Notes: generated from the letters alone by a model not told the origin. A stretch of DNA of 64,000 nucleotides from Nothopassalora personata (GCA_033816765.1 CM066296.1:1240001-1304000), one strand, 5' to 3'; positions 1-10,900 are shown, counted from the first letter of the stretch. A program made the numbers and translations.

Positions 1-1221
1 GCGACTTGGCAGCAGAGGAATTGTTTCCAGCACACCACATCGTAGGCCAACGCTGCAGGAGCTCGATTCCGTCGTAGTCTGCTGAGCCCCGGATGACCAA
101 TGCACGACCGATGCCAATCCTTAAGCCCACTTCGCTCGAATCGTCCGCGGCAGCCGAACAACAACATCGCGATCTTATTCTGCCAGTAGCTTCCATACCC
201 CAAAGTGGGTCGAACGTATGATTAGTGTCACTCGTTCAGTCGCGAATTCCTCTTCGTTCCAGGCTTCATCAACGTATCATGTAAGCAGCGGCAATCGCTT
301 TCGCATAAGAACCAACAAAGTTGCTGACAGGGCGCAGAAACGTGGCGCGCATTTGTGCTTCCCTGCGAGTCGTGAAGGTAAGTATCGCCCAGCTTCCTCC
401 ACGTCTCCTTCGTTCACGTGCGCATCGGTGATGGGGCTGAAGCTTGAAGCTTTGGTGATGCGCTCCGCGGAGTGCGAAGCTCATAATTCGGTCATCGGAA
501 CAAGCGGTGCATCCCCAAGATCATCGCCTGTAGTCTCGATCCGAGGAAGCCTGCCAAAGAGTGTCTGATGACCGACATGGATGATGTGTCCTTGGTCGCG
601 CCTGCTTCGCATATTTGGGATGCGTGTAATACAGGCTGGATTAGCAATGACACGACGCCTAGACTCATCACTGTTGAAGTGAAATTATCAGAGACCGATG
701 GAGTGGCGGACACAGTTTCACCGGAAAATGAAGGTGAGGTCAGTATAGTGAATCGCAACAGAAAGCTTGATGGCTGTTTCAGTGTGACGAAGGCCTTGGC
801 GCAGTTCGAGTCCAGTAGGTACTTGTACCAACCACCCCAAGCCCTCACCACAACCATTTTGATGACCGAAGTCTCCCTCACGGACAGGTGCGACGGACGG
901 CTCAAGCACGTTGGCAGCGCACTCCCCCAACAACTAGCTCACCGTAGTCGGCCAGTGTCAAGTGTCCCTTCCGCCTTGCGGCTTCTCGTGGACGTGGAGT
1001 AGCATTGATCTATCGCGTGTAATACTGAGCACATCTCATTGGCCTTGAGAAGGTGCTCCACCTTACCACGCGAAGTGTACATTTGTGTTGGAGGGGAAGG
1101 AAATGGAAAAGCGCGAGGAGAGAAGGAAACGGGCGAAAGAATCATATGCGGATGCAGTGTGTCGCTGCAGACAGCTTCGTGGCTATCTCGAACGTGAAGT
1201 ATTGTACAAGAATGGCGGAGA
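1..1221. other. Stretch without a recognisable gene
   Basis: Several open frames of 70-145 codons lie here on both strands (for example 568-1002 on the plus strand), but they overlap each other in conflicting frames, show no family motif and no splice pattern that joins them. I see no RNA gene and no repeat. The right end holds the 3' flank of the minus-strand gene that ends at 1222. The region may be intergenic or very old decayed coding sequence. Confidence 0.5.
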
Positions 1222-3084
1222 TCAGCCTGCAGCGAAGCCGACCTTCCTGGCAACGGGTGCGATGCCAGATGTAATATTGTCGAGCATACGGTCCATTCCA
1301 TCGAGGTCCAGGTTCCCGGCATCAAGCAACTGTTGATCTTGGTTCGCTGGTCGTTCGGCAGCCTGGAAGAGCTGGCGTGCAGGTGGGGGTGGTCGAATTG
1401 CCTGCTGGATGATGGCTTGGTACTCAGCTGAGATCAAGAGATCCCGCTGAGTGTTCATGTGGCCTATGCCAGCGCTGGACGCCTTGGTACCGAAGTGCGA
1501 GATGGAAGTGATATTTTCGCTCGTGGTGTCGATGTCCGTGAGATGCGCAAGGCCGGGTGAGTACAGCGAGCCGATGCTCCCGCCACTTGTCGTGCTCCGC
1601 TGCCAGAATTGTTGTATGCTGGTGATCGAGTATACGTCGCTGTTGTACCACATGGCGACGCTTTCGTCTGACTGGCCGGTGTACGAGCTAATTGATGAGA
1701 CCGACACACCACCTCTTGCCGCTGTACCAGGCACCTTTCTAGCTCCAGTAAACAGCTGCTCGGCCTTAGCCTTGCGGGTGTTTGGTGTCATTGGAGCCAA
1801 CTTGGACAAGCCCTTGAGCGGTCTCGACGGCTCTGCTGACTCGTGTGTGGCTGTAGGGCCCAGGAAGCCTTCGACTGCAAAGCTCTCTACACCACGACCT
1901 GCTTTTGTTGAGCCAGCAGCTTCCCAGATACCCCACTGACCATCTTCGAGCAGTGCAAGAATGCCCTTGCCTGCCAGGATCCACTTTGCGTCGAGTATCT
2001 TCTTGCGGTGTGCCAGAGCTTGACTAAACTCTGCAGTGTCTTTGTCCGAGCGGAAAGGGGCATGATAGGCCATGACCCATCTCCCTGGCTCACCGATCGA
2101 CGGCGCTCGCTCGATGGTCGAGTCACTCGACGTGGGCCGGCGTTGTTGGGTGTTCGCGGCGTATGGATCGTAAATGCGAGCAGAACCGGTGGCCTCTGCC
2201 AGTAACACTTGGGCGGAGCGTGTTGATGGGTGAAAGGACATGCGCGCCAGGGGTGATGAGATGGGTGCTCTGCGAAGTAGCTGCGCATTGTCCGTCACTA
2301 TCACCTCTGCGGCCACTGGTATTGACCAAATATTGAGTGTTCTCGATGCACTCGCAATGAGCAAGTGTCCTTCGATGCCCTCCTGATGGCGCTTGGGTGC
2401 TGTGAGCGGCTGGTTGTCGATGGGCACAAACTTGACAGCAACATCCATGGCTATACGACCAGCTGGTGCCAGCTCTGCGGCAGATTTTCCAATACTTGTT
2501 GCCAGATCTTCCTTCTGCTGATCGTCCCGTGGCGGCAGTAGCGGGATCTGTATCAACAATGTCCTGCCATCTGCAGCTGCTACTACGAAGACAGCATTGC
2601 CTCTCAGAATGTTCGGTGTGATTGCTGAATTGGACAGCGCAGGCACAGCAATGCGCGTGACACTGGCTTCTAGGTTGTAGTCAAAATCTTGCACGATGCT
2701 CGCGTACGGACAATCTGGGTCGAGCTCTTCCTCTACATCCTCGAAGTCTTCTGCAAGCTGTCGCGGCTCCTGCTGCGGTACATCCTCGTCGTGCAGGACG
2801 ATCGTCTCGTGGGCGCCGTTCGTCTGCCGTGATGTCGCTCGATCTCTCGGTTTCCTGCCACCCCTCCATAGTAGACGGAAGCCACTTTGATGGCCATAGA
2901 TGACTAGTGTGGAGCCATTCGGTGCTGTGAGAGGGTACACCTGCGCGCAGTGTATTCGTTGTTCGAGCTGGTAGCTGTGCGATTCATGGTCAGCTGAGGC
3001 GAAGTGTCGTCCTCCACCTACGACATACCTGATCTGCAGCTTCCTATCACGCTTGGTGACCCTCGGCCGCCGTATGTCGTCCAT
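1222..3084 (-). CDS. Nup37-like nucleoporin (beta-propeller), two exons
   Basis: Predicted 602-residue protein resembling the fungal Nup37 nucleoporin, a WD40-type beta-propeller attached to the Nup107-160 (Y) complex of the nuclear pore. The start is the ATG at 3084; upstream codons in the frame lack an ATG. A 54-nt intron (3028 down to 2975) begins GTATGT, has a CTGAC branch site and ends ACAG. Because 54 is divisible by three the frame also reads through it, but removing it restores the family-like N-terminus reading KLQISYQLEQRIHCAQVYPL. That is followed by a GHQSGFRLLWRGGR stretch, an acidic linker and repeated beta-strand-rich segments. The C-terminal third is Ser/Thr/Gly-rich. It is divergently transcribed from APC1, with about 220 bp between the starts. 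The family call rests on recalled N-terminal similarity rather than a search; another beta-propeller protein is possible. Confidence 0.6.
   Translation of the reverse strand: MDDIRRPRVTKRDRKLQIRYVVGGGRHFASADHESHSYQLEQRIHCAQVYPLTAPNGSTLVIYGHQSGFRLLWRGGRKPRDRATSRQTNGAHETIVLHDEDVPQQEPRQLAEDFEDVEEELDPDCPYASIVQDFDYNLEASVTRIAVPALSNSAITPNILRGNAVFVVAAADGRTLLIQIPLLPPRDDQQKEDLATSIGKSAAELAPAGRIAMDVAVKFVPIDNQPLTAPKRHQEGIEGHLLIASASRTLNIWSIPVAAEVIVTDNAQLLRRAPISSPLARMSFHPSTRSAQVLLAEATGSARIYDPYAANTQQRRPTSSDSTIERAPSIGEPGRWVMAYHAPFRSDKDTAEFSQALAHRKKILDAKWILAGKGILALLEDGQWGIWEAAGSTKAGRGVESFAVEGFLGPTATHESAEPSRPLKGLSKLAPMTPNTRKAKAEQLFTGARKVPGTAARGGVSVSSISSYTGQSDESVAMWYNSDVYSITSIQQFWQRSTTSGGSIGSLYSPGLAHLTDIDTTSENITSISHFGTKASSAGIGHMNTQRDLLISAEYQAIIQQAIRPPPPARQLFQAAERPANQDQQLLDAGNLDLDGMDRMLDNITSGIAPVARKVGFAAG
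2975..3028 (-). other. 54-nt intron of the Nup37-like gene
   Basis: The donor is GTATGT at 3028, the branch-like CTGAC lies near the 3' end, and the acceptor ACAG ends at 2975. The length is a multiple of three and there is no internal stop, so an unspliced message would stay in frame and add 18 residues. A naive single-exon model would miss this intron. Confidence 0.75.
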
Positions 3085-3306
3085 GGTGTGGGTGATGTGA
3101 TCCAGGATGGCCGTCGTTGGGTAGAGAGCCAAAGTTTTGATGGAAGCTTGATGCGACGCGCCTCAAACGCGTCTCCCTTTTGGTGGGGGATCTTCCACCT
3201 CAGACACAAGCTTCGAAGAGCATTCACACCAACCCGACTCTCGCCACGATCAGTCCATCAAACTTCGGGAAGATGCTGAAAGGCGCCTCAGGCTCGAAAG
3301 TGATAC
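3085..3306. promoter_or_regulatory. Shared divergent promoter region, Nup37-like / APC1
   Basis: The 222 bp between the two ATGs must hold both 5' UTRs and both core promoters. I see no clear TATA box. The sequence is GC-balanced and has no repeat. A bidirectional promoter is inferred from geometry only. Confidence 0.45.
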
Positions 3307-6300
3307 ATGGCGGCCGTACGGTCCCTCGGTGTCCATACCCCGACAGCATTATCATATCTGGTCGATGAGGGCTTCTTGCCATCGATACCCGCCAAGAATC
3401 AGTACCAATGGACAACCGGCCTCTCCACGGAAGGCGGCGAAGACATCGCAGAGGAAGTCCTAGCGACCTCGCGTGTCGTTGTCTGGTCACAGGGAAAGCT
3501 TATACGGAACGTCTACCGCTTCGATGCCGAAGGAGAAGACGTCCTTCAAGCCATATTGACCCGATTTCCAGCCACCGCGACTCCGGACACTGCAACTAGA
3601 AGGGAGCCTTTGCTGAAGCAATTACCGGACCAGCCAGATTTCGCCACAGAAACGGGAAACCGCACTCATCAACCGAGGGAAACAGTCAACAGCCGAGCGC
3701 TTGTAGTTTTGCTGAAAAGTAAAGCTCATATCTACTTCCTAGGCGGTTCTAGTCATGTCGTGGATCTTCCTTTCGAGGTCGAACGTGCGTTCCCTGCATT
3801 TCGAGGCATCGTGTTGCAGAGGAAACGCACAGCACAGCCATCTTTGCCGCCAACTCCACATCTCAAGGCACCGCCGAATTCTTTCTTCTCTTCCCAAGTT
3901 CAACAGCCGGTCTCTTCCTTCAGGCATTCTTTGTCACCATCAATGGTCAAAAGTTTCGCCAAACACAACTTCACCCAGGCCAAGCCGTATCAGTCTTCGC
4001 CTTTGCGTGGCATCACTAAGCTCGATACGCTGTTTCAAGAGGTCATTGCGCCTTCTCGAACATCGAGCGATGAAGATGTTACCAACGTCTATTCGTTGAC
4101 CGACCCTCTGTCAGATCTGGGCGTGGTCACCTTCTCTTTGCAACACCACAACCCACGTCTATACAGCAAGTCACAAGCTGGATTAAGAGTCGAATTTGAG
4201 GGACTGGATCCAGCAGAAGATGTATTCTATGTTTCTCCCAAGGACGAGCTTTGCCAACATGGGGACGACGCCGGCACATTGACGCTGGTTGCCACTTTCA
4301 ATGCTGACATCAACACCGTCACGATATGGCACGGATGGTATGTGGAGGAGAGATCTCTCAGGGAGCTCATGCAGACGCATGCGGACCAGAAAGCAGCCAA
4401 AGCTAGGCGTCGGAGTTCATTTCTCAATGCAAGCATGGGCACAGGGGCGGCAACTCCAGGCTTGAGACGTCGAGATGGCACTCGCGAGAGTTTTGTCGGT
4501 GGCGGCGTCCTCCCTGGTGATCCAACTATCCCACAGGCGACAGGCCTTTCCCGCAAACCTACCAGACAGGAAGAAGAACAGGATATGGCATCACGAATGG
4601 ATCCTGACTATCAGCCTCTCACATCGCAGTCAATCCGCGAAAATCGCAGGGTCAGCTCCATGAATGCCGATGTCCGTGCCAGTCAGACCACAGTCAATGC
4701 CAGCTTTCTGGGAACTGGAGCTCGCCGTGCGACCTCTTTTGGCGGACCAAATGGTAGGCGATCCTTGAGTCATCGGAAGAGCCGCGGCTCTACGCCAGGA
4801 AGTGCCTATGGTCAAAGTCAAGGCGACGATGAATCCATGGAAGTCGACACTACCTTTGAGTTCGACAGCGATGAAAGTACGGATGATGTCCTCCGTTACA
4901 TGCGTGCGACCTTTGAGGCGTCTGGTATGGACACTACCTTCGGTAGTGCTGATGAAGGCTTCAAGCGTGAATTCGTCGTCAGGAAAATACATTCTTTCCC
5001 AGTCGGGTTATCCTCTTCCTTGCGCGGGATCTCTCGGAGATGCGTTAACACTTTCAAGCTTGCAACAATTCTCGACCCAATTAGCGGCGAAAATGCGGAC
5101 CACAAGCTTGGCCTCTACATCCACGACAGTGCCACAGGAATCCTACAGCACATATTGCTCAAAGTCAAACAGCGAAGGCTGTGGCCAGAGTACTCACAGT
5201 ATCTGGCCGTTCCGCTGCTTGTCAGTGAGGAGCAACTCGACCGATGCGACGACATCTTGAAGCTGCAAGACGCTCATTCAAGTGGCATTCATTGTGGCCA
5301 TGGTCTCTTGCTCTCGGCCACAGCGCAAAAGCTGTCTCCTCTGCCAACTTCTGCATTGTATAAAGTGTACGATCCTCTGGACAGCTTAACCAGCATTGAT
5401 GATAAAGACATTGGCAGGAATCGAATGCTGGACCCACCCACAGGCGTTATCAAGCTCCAGCATGCGGGCATGAAGGGCGCTTTCGATGAGGTCTCGCCGG
5501 ATGAAACGCACCATCGACGTGAGCTGCGTTTGCGGCCGCGAGATTCCGTAGTGCAGGGTGTTCTCCAAATGTGCTCTCTTGTGTTGCCGCAACAGTTTAC
5601 GTTACAAATCTCGAGACTGTGGTGTACTTGTCATGCACGAATTCAACAACAAGCTGGCATGCTTCGCGGCACGAAAGAAAGTGGTGAATTCGTTGCGCTT
5701 GCCGCTACTCTGTTCGCACTTGTGATTGATCTGTTGGATTCGACCGCGCAGGCGACTCTACAGCTATCTGGCATCGCTGCGGGCGAAGAATCAAGTTTAG
5801 GTAATGAGGCCACAGTCGGGCTCCGTCGAGCAGAGCATAACAAACGAATGCGCTCCGCTCCAGCATGGTCATGGATACCTTCCATACGACACTCGTCTCG
5901 TCGACGATATTCTAGTACCATTGATCAAGGCAAGGATCAAATGCTGATTGTCGCCGCAGCTTTAGCTGACGATCTTCGCTCCGGCGACCAAGGTAAAAGC
6001 AGCTCGGACCGGCAGTCAACGTCAAACATTGCTGAGATCGCTGTCAAAGTCATGCTTGGACTACATCTATATCTCCAGGAGCAGAAATTGAATGTGCTGT
6101 GCCAGTCTCAGCATCAATCCAGCATAGCTTCTATCATCGCGCAACTCGGTGTATGGCTGGGCGTGACGCAGTGGAGTCACGGCCATGGCACCTATTTTGA
6201 GCTGGAAGGCGCAAGCGAAGAGAAGTGGGCTTACGTCCCTACAAAGCGATCTCATAGACTCGGTCATTCTCTTGAACAGCCTCTTGGTGTTTTGAACTGG

Positions 6301-9177
6301 TTCGAACAGTCCCTGAAGGGGGGCTTGGGTCCTGCGGTGCCGTCTCTGCAATCGATCGCCGCGATTGGTGCTGCAGGAATGAAGCGATCTGTTGCCATCT
6401 CAGATATCCATTCGATGACTCCTCGGCTGGCTGCGTTGTCCGCGATGCTGGAACACACTCAAGACTTTGCATCGAGTCCAACAGCAGTTGTGGAAGGCAT
6501 GTTCAAGCACGGCATTACTTTCGACATATTGGAGACCCTGCCAGGATCGGTCGCGGCACCATTCAAGGAGGCGATCGTGCGCTGTGAGAAGACACCTCCA
6601 ACAACATGGCCGGACGAGCTGTTGCATTTAGTCGGTCGAGCAGATTTGATGACCAACAGCAGGATGCATATCATCTCGATGGCCAGAACACCTCCGAGTA
6701 TTCTCTCCGCAACACGAGACGTCACGTCCGCATGCAGTGCTGTCGAGCATCCGGCGGCTCAAGGCAAGACGAAAGAGGCCGGACGCCACTCTGTGTCCCA
6801 GCTGATCTTCTATGAAGACAGAAGACTTGTAGATGCGACAAGCTTGATGCATTTCAACAGCATTCAAGTCGCCCAATGCCCGAAACAACCAGAGTGGGAC
6901 GAAGCCGTTCACTTCGAAATTCAGAGGAAAATAATGCACTTTGTCACCATCAGGATGATCGCCCTTCCGGCAGGAGACGGCATGATCCATTTTGACAGTC
7001 AAGCGCCTCTACTCACGGAGAAGTACCACCTACCTGGATTCAACTCATCATGTCTAATGCAGCCAATGGGACACACTTTGACTACGGATCGAAGCGGTCT
7101 GACAGAGGAGAAGGTCAACTGGGCATACTTCCATGCCGGTGCATCAGCGGGTCTGCGCATCTCGAGGCAAGCGGATGGTATCGACACTTCATGGATCGCT
7201 TTCAACAAACCCAATGAGCTGACGAACAGACATGCCGGACTGCTTTTGGCGCTGGGCCTCGGCGGCCACCTGCGCCAGCTAGCAAAGTGGCTGTCATTCA
7301 AGTATCTTACTCCAAAGCACACTATGACCTCAATCGGGCTGTTGCTCGGCCTGTCCGCATCATATTTGGGCACGATGGATAGCCTCATAACACGAATGCT
7401 ATCGGTACATATCACCAGGATGTTGCCTTTGGGCGCCGCTGAGCTAAATGTCTCTCCGGCCACACAGACAGCTGGCTTGATGGGAATTGGACTGCTGTAT
7501 TACAACTCGCAGCACCGTCGGATGAGCGAAATCATGCTGTCTGAGATTGAGAGCATGGATATCGAGGATCCGGACAGTGGTCCTGATCCTCTTCGCGACG
7601 AGTCGTATCGACTTGCAGCAGGCTTCGCTATAGGCCTCATCAATCTCGGCAAGGGCAAGGATCTTCGCGGACTGCATGGAATACAATTGCCGGAGCGACT
7701 CTTGGCTACTGCCGTCGGACCACGACCTGTTCACGCCGTCCACGTCTTCGATAGAGCCACTGCAGGCGCAGTGATGGCCACCGCGCTGGTCTTCATGAAG
7801 ACTGGTGACAGAGCGATCGCCAATAAGGTCGACATCCCAGACACGGAAGCGCAGTACGCTCATGTTCGGCCTGACATGCTGATGTTGCGCGCTATTGCAC
7901 GACATGTGATTCTTTGGGATGACATCGAGGCCAAGGGAACGCGCGAAGACGGATACGCTATATGGATCGACGAAAATATGCCTACCTGCTACAAGTCTAG
8001 AATCATGCAGGTAGCGCGGGACTTCAGTGTGACACGAGCGATCAACAGTACTCACATTCCGGTCTTCAACATATACACCGGTTTGGCTTTCGCGCTGGGC
8101 TTGAGATACGCCGGCAGTGGGAACACTCTGGCACGTGACGAGATTCTCAGTATACTCAAAATATTCTACAGCTTTGATGCTGCGGAAGCATACTTCTTCG
8201 ATGCCAAGCTGGGCAGATCTGCACTTAAGAGGTGCATTGATGTACTGGCTCTGGCTGCGGCAACAGTGATGGCCGGAACTGGAGACCTAGACACTTTCCG
8301 CTGGCTAAGGCGCATGCATGGACGCACTGACCCCGAGACGACTTATGGCTCACATCTTGCAGCTCACCTGGCTATCGGCGTCCTGTTCCTCGGTGGTGGC
8401 ACCTTCACTTTCGGCACGTCAAACCTGGCCATCGCTTCGCTCATGGTCGCGTTCTATCCACTCTTTCCAATGGATGTCCACGACAACAGGGTTCACTTGC
8501 AAGCTTTCAGGCATCTCTGGGTGTTTGCAGCAGAAGCGCGATGCATCGTCATCGAAGACATTGACACGCAGCGACCAATCCACATGCCAATCAAAGTGCT
8601 GATGAAGGACGGATCCAGGAAGTCTATGCAGGCTCCATGCCTACTACCAGATCTGGAAAGTATTAACACTGTGCAGACCGACAACTCAGCGTACTGGAAA
8701 GTCACTCTTGACTTCGTCGCCAATCCTGACCACCTCGCTCGCTTCCGCGAGGATCAGCGTGTGTTCGTGCGGCGTTGCCCAGCTACCGAGGCCCACAACT
8801 CGGTCTTCACTGCTACTCTTGCTGCCCTCAGCGACACGGTGTCGACACAAGCCTCAAGTCAACAGGTCTGGAACGTGCTCGCGAACCTCCCAGCATTCAA
8901 GGACTTGGACCGAGCAGACTTTGAGCTTCTGCTACCTCCCGACGTTCAAAGCTCAACGTATTCGAACGAGCGCAGCACTGTAGTTGACGACAGATTAGTC
9001 TTGAACCCGGCTGTCACAAGTAATGATAGAGATGCACTGTGGAACCTGCGAGTGCTGTTCGCATGGGCAGAGAAGGCGAAGCGTGAAGGTGATGGGAAGA
9101 TGCGATGGATCGGCGAGGAAGTTGTGGAGGCTTTGAAGGCGGGCATAGAGGAGAGAAGTAGATCGGCTGTGGCCTAG
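3307..9177 (+). CDS. Anaphase-promoting complex subunit 1 (APC1/BimE-type)
   Basis: A 1956-codon uninterrupted frame encoding the largest scaffold subunit of the anaphase-promoting complex/cyclosome, the nuclear ubiquitin ligase that drives mitotic exit. The N-terminus (MAAVRSLGVHTPTALSYLVD) matches the conserved fungal APC1 opening. It leads into a beta-propeller-like region with long Ser/Gly-rich loops around residues 360-520. Proteasome/cyclosome (PC) repeats follow, visible as GLLLALGLGGHL near 1311, SIGLLLGLSASYLGTMDS near 1341, GLMGIGLLYYNSQHRR near 1389 and FAIGLINLGKGKDL near 1439. A conserved C-terminal domain contains HLWVFAAEARC. The length is typical of filamentous fungi (about 1900-2100 residues). 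No intron is needed. In Aspergillus nidulans the orthologue is bimE. Only the exact start could be argued. Confidence 0.95.
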   Translation: MAAVRSLGVHTPTALSYLVDEGFLPSIPAKNQYQWTTGLSTEGGEDIAEEVLATSRVVVWSQGKLIRNVYRFDAEGEDVLQAILTRFPATATPDTATRREPLLKQLPDQPDFATETGNRTHQPRETVNSRALVVLLKSKAHIYFLGGSSHVVDLPFEVERAFPAFRGIVLQRKRTAQPSLPPTPHLKAPPNSFFSSQVQQPVSSFRHSLSPSMVKSFAKHNFTQAKPYQSSPLRGITKLDTLFQEVIAPSRTSSDEDVTNVYSLTDPLSDLGVVTFSLQHHNPRLYSKSQAGLRVEFEGLDPAEDVFYVSPKDELCQHGDDAGTLTLVATFNADINTVTIWHGWYVEERSLRELMQTHADQKAAKARRRSSFLNASMGTGAATPGLRRRDGTRESFVGGGVLPGDPTIPQATGLSRKPTRQEEEQDMASRMDPDYQPLTSQSIRENRRVSSMNADVRASQTTVNASFLGTGARRATSFGGPNGRRSLSHRKSRGSTPGSAYGQSQGDDESMEVDTTFEFDSDESTDDVLRYMRATFEASGMDTTFGSADEGFKREFVVRKIHSFPVGLSSSLRGISRRCVNTFKLATILDPISGENADHKLGLYIHDSATGILQHILLKVKQRRLWPEYSQYLAVPLLVSEEQLDRCDDILKLQDAHSSGIHCGHGLLLSATAQKLSPLPTSALYKVYDPLDSLTSIDDKDIGRNRMLDPPTGVIKLQHAGMKGAFDEVSPDETHHRRELRLRPRDSVVQGVLQMCSLVLPQQFTLQISRLWCTCHARIQQQAGMLRGTKESGEFVALAATLFALVIDLLDSTAQATLQLSGIAAGEESSLGNEATVGLRRAEHNKRMRSAPAWSWIPSIRHSSRRRYSSTIDQGKDQMLIVAAALADDLRSGDQGKSSSDRQSTSNIAEIAVKVMLGLHLYLQEQKLNVLCQSQHQSSIASIIAQLGVWLGVTQWSHGHGTYFELEGASEEKWAYVPTKRSHRLGHSLEQPLGVLNWFEQSLKGGLGPAVPSLQSIAAIGAAGMKRSVAISDIHSMTPRLAALSAMLEHTQDFASSPTAVVEGMFKHGITFDILETLPGSVAAPFKEAIVRCEKTPPTTWPDELLHLVGRADLMTNSRMHIISMARTPPSILSATRDVTSACSAVEHPAAQGKTKEAGRHSVSQLIFYEDRRLVDATSLMHFNSIQVAQCPKQPEWDEAVHFEIQRKIMHFVTIRMIALPAGDGMIHFDSQAPLLTEKYHLPGFNSSCLMQPMGHTLTTDRSGLTEEKVNWAYFHAGASAGLRISRQADGIDTSWIAFNKPNELTNRHAGLLLALGLGGHLRQLAKWLSFKYLTPKHTMTSIGLLLGLSASYLGTMDSLITRMLSVHITRMLPLGAAELNVSPATQTAGLMGIGLLYYNSQHRRMSEIMLSEIESMDIEDPDSGPDPLRDESYRLAAGFAIGLINLGKGKDLRGLHGIQLPERLLATAVGPRPVHAVHVFDRATAGAVMATALVFMKTGDRAIANKVDIPDTEAQYAHVRPDMLMLRAIARHVILWDDIEAKGTREDGYAIWIDENMPTCYKSRIMQVARDFSVTRAINSTHIPVFNIYTGLAFALGLRYAGSGNTLARDEILSILKIFYSFDAAEAYFFDAKLGRSALKRCIDVLALAAATVMAGTGDLDTFRWLRRMHGRTDPETTYGSHLAAHLAIGVLFLGGGTFTFGTSNLAIASLMVAFYPLFPMDVHDNRVHLQAFRHLWVFAAEARCIVIEDIDTQRPIHMPIKVLMKDGSRKSMQAPCLLPDLESINTVQTDNSAYWKVTLDFVANPDHLARFREDQRVFVRRCPATEAHNSVFTATLAALSDTVSTQASSQQVWNVLANLPAFKDLDRADFELLLPPDVQSSTYSNERSTVVDDRLVLNPAVTSNDRDALWNLRVLFAWAEKAKREGDGKMRWIGEEVVEALKAGIEERSRSAVA

Positions 9178-9634
9178 CAGGTGGAGCTCACCCTGCTTTT
9201 CTGAGGCGGGACGCTGTATCGGATGGGAGCATGTGATGGCTTAGCGTGGTGTTGTGAAGTGGCTATATCCGATTAGTAGAAAGCATTTCTGGCCTGGCAT
9301 GACGAGTACATGACAGTGTCCTAAATCCCAAGCCTTACTCGCTGCCTCGACTGTCTTAGTTTGCTTCAAACCCCGGCTCTCCCACAAACTAGATCTCTAA
9401 CCTCAGCGAAAGCAACTCTTTCCACGCACTGTCCAGCTTCAACCCCATCGCCTTGCCTTTTCCCAACTCCTTCACCCTCGCAACTCGATCAGCATCATCC
9501 ACCCCGGCCGCGATCTCGAGCGAGCTCCGCAATGTTGTAGCAAGCACAGTGATCGTAGTTTTGTAGTAAATATAGCGTCCCCTCCCCCTCTCCACCTCGT
9601 GATAGACTCAGAGCTCGACTTTTCCCCCCGAGTC
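9178..9634. other. Intergenic region with a short coding-like tail on the minus strand
   Basis: No complete gene. A minus-strand frame (9389-9595) ends in a regular, helix-like stretch of charged residues (for example DADRVARVKELGKGKAMGLK). It lies just downstream of the first decayed F-box-like gene on the same strand, so it may be that gene's former last exon. The ORF start there is not convincing. The left part is the 3' flank of APC1. Confidence 0.35.
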
Positions 9635-10141
9635 TTACAGATACATCTCCGGGGAAGATACCTTCGTGGCAAGGAAGTTCCGCAGTTTCGAGGCGTCGAT
9701 CGAGTAGTATCGCAGGTAGTGTGCGCCAGGCTCCAGTAGCATGACGTTGATACTGGGGATGTGAGCTTCGTAGTCAGTGTCGTTCATGTCGTAGTCGTGG
9801 AGGAGGCGGCGGTTTGGGGTCTTTGAGGAAGGAGTGGGTGAAAGTTGGAAGAGGAGCTGGCGTTGGATCTGAGCAGAGGATGAGATGGTGTCGCAAAAGG
9901 TGGTTGTACGCGTTGGCAGAGGAGCGCATCTTTCGGAGGGAAGCAGATGAGAATGTGTCCGAGGAGCTCGAGGATTGACACGAGCGCAGACTGACACTGC
10001 GAGGTTTGCGTCGTCGATGCTGTTATAGAGAAGAGAAGAGGGGCCGGGGAGGGGGGCGAGCTCGATAGATCTCCCACGAGCGGCGACAGGCAACCCATAG
10101 ACCGCGCCACTAGCGAGCGTCATGACCCAGGTGAATATCAC
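9635..10141 (-). pseudogene. Decayed F-box-like gene, copy 1 (frameshifted)
   Basis: Reading the minus strand, one frame gives SILELLGHILICFPPKDALL followed by CQRV. A second frame, one base off, continues as TTFCDTISSSAQIQRQLLF. Together they form the typical N-terminal F-box pattern of dothideomycete F-box proteins (ELLE.IL..LP..DLL..QRV...F...I..S..IQ). The frame change falls at about 9898-9910, where a single missing base would explain it. The sequence ends at a stop at 9635-9637, after a region with no known domain. An intact protein would recruit a substrate to an SCF ubiquitin ligase. The family assignment comes from the motif only; the break is seen directly. Confidence 0.55.
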
Positions 10142-10181
10142 ACGGCGTTTCGCCTAGGTCGTTCTACGACCAAAACCATCA

Positions 10182-10900
10182 GCTCAGACCCAAGCGAAAT
10201 CTGCCATGCATTGCCTGAGCCGCCCTCTGTTGTCCTGCCCTTCTCCTCAGCCTTCTGCCTCGCCAGCAATCCACCACTTCAGTCGTGTCAGAAAGACCGA
10301 CCGAGATCGTGAGCAAGTTGCGAAGAGTGGTAAATCGTACAGTTGGAATAGTGTGCTTGTCCATCACATCTTCATCGTGGAACACCTCAACTCGAATATC
10401 CTTGTCCGACCGCTGAAGGTAGATGTCCAAGCACGGGGCGCCGCTTGAGAGCAACTGCTTCAGACTCGAGGTGCTTGAACGTTGAAAATATTGAAAATCG
10501 AGGCGTGGTTGGGTCGAAGGTAGCAAGACTTGTGCCTGGGATGTGCAACTGATATTCAGGGCAATCAAGTGTCTCCGTCGGTTGGAGAAGAAGGAGATTC
10601 GGATCGCTGAGTGGCGCTGATGTAGCAGGGATGTGGAATAGTAGATGGCGTTGGCTGTGTATGGAGGATCTAATGGCGTCTTTTGAAGGTAGTGTTTACG
10701 CGCTGCGTCGAAAGAAGGTCCTTAGGCTTGAGGTCAAGCAGGATCTGCTGGAGGAGCTCGGTGCAGGCCGACATAGTGCTGGTTTGGTTGCTCTTTTTGA
10801 GATTTGTCGTGGTTGAGGCGACGTTATTGAGGATGACCTTGGACGCGCCGTCGGCGAATACAAATGCACGGGCCTTTCTACCAGCGGGCGTCGGGTGAAT
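10182..10900 (-). pseudogene. Decayed F-box-like gene, copy 2 (stop plus frame change)
   Basis: The minus strand from about 10900 reads an F-box-like N-terminus, ELLQQILLDLKPKDLLSTQR followed by VNTTFK, and then meets an in-frame TAG at 10672-10670. A further 130 codons in another frame (10568 to 10179) contain VLLPSTQPRLDFQYFQ and an acidic stretch, RSDKDIRVEVFHDEDV. Residues before the F-box (ASTTTNLKKSNQTSTMSACT) resemble the matching part of copy 1, so the two are tandem paralogues. Both being broken suggests an old duplication followed by loss. An intron could hide one of the frame changes, but not the stop inside the F-box. Confidence 0.5.

Noticed and set aside
1053..1336. Lys/Arg/Glu-rich plus-strand frames at 1.05-1.34 kb
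   Set aside because: They overlap the 3' end of the Nup37-like gene on the opposite strand and show no domain.
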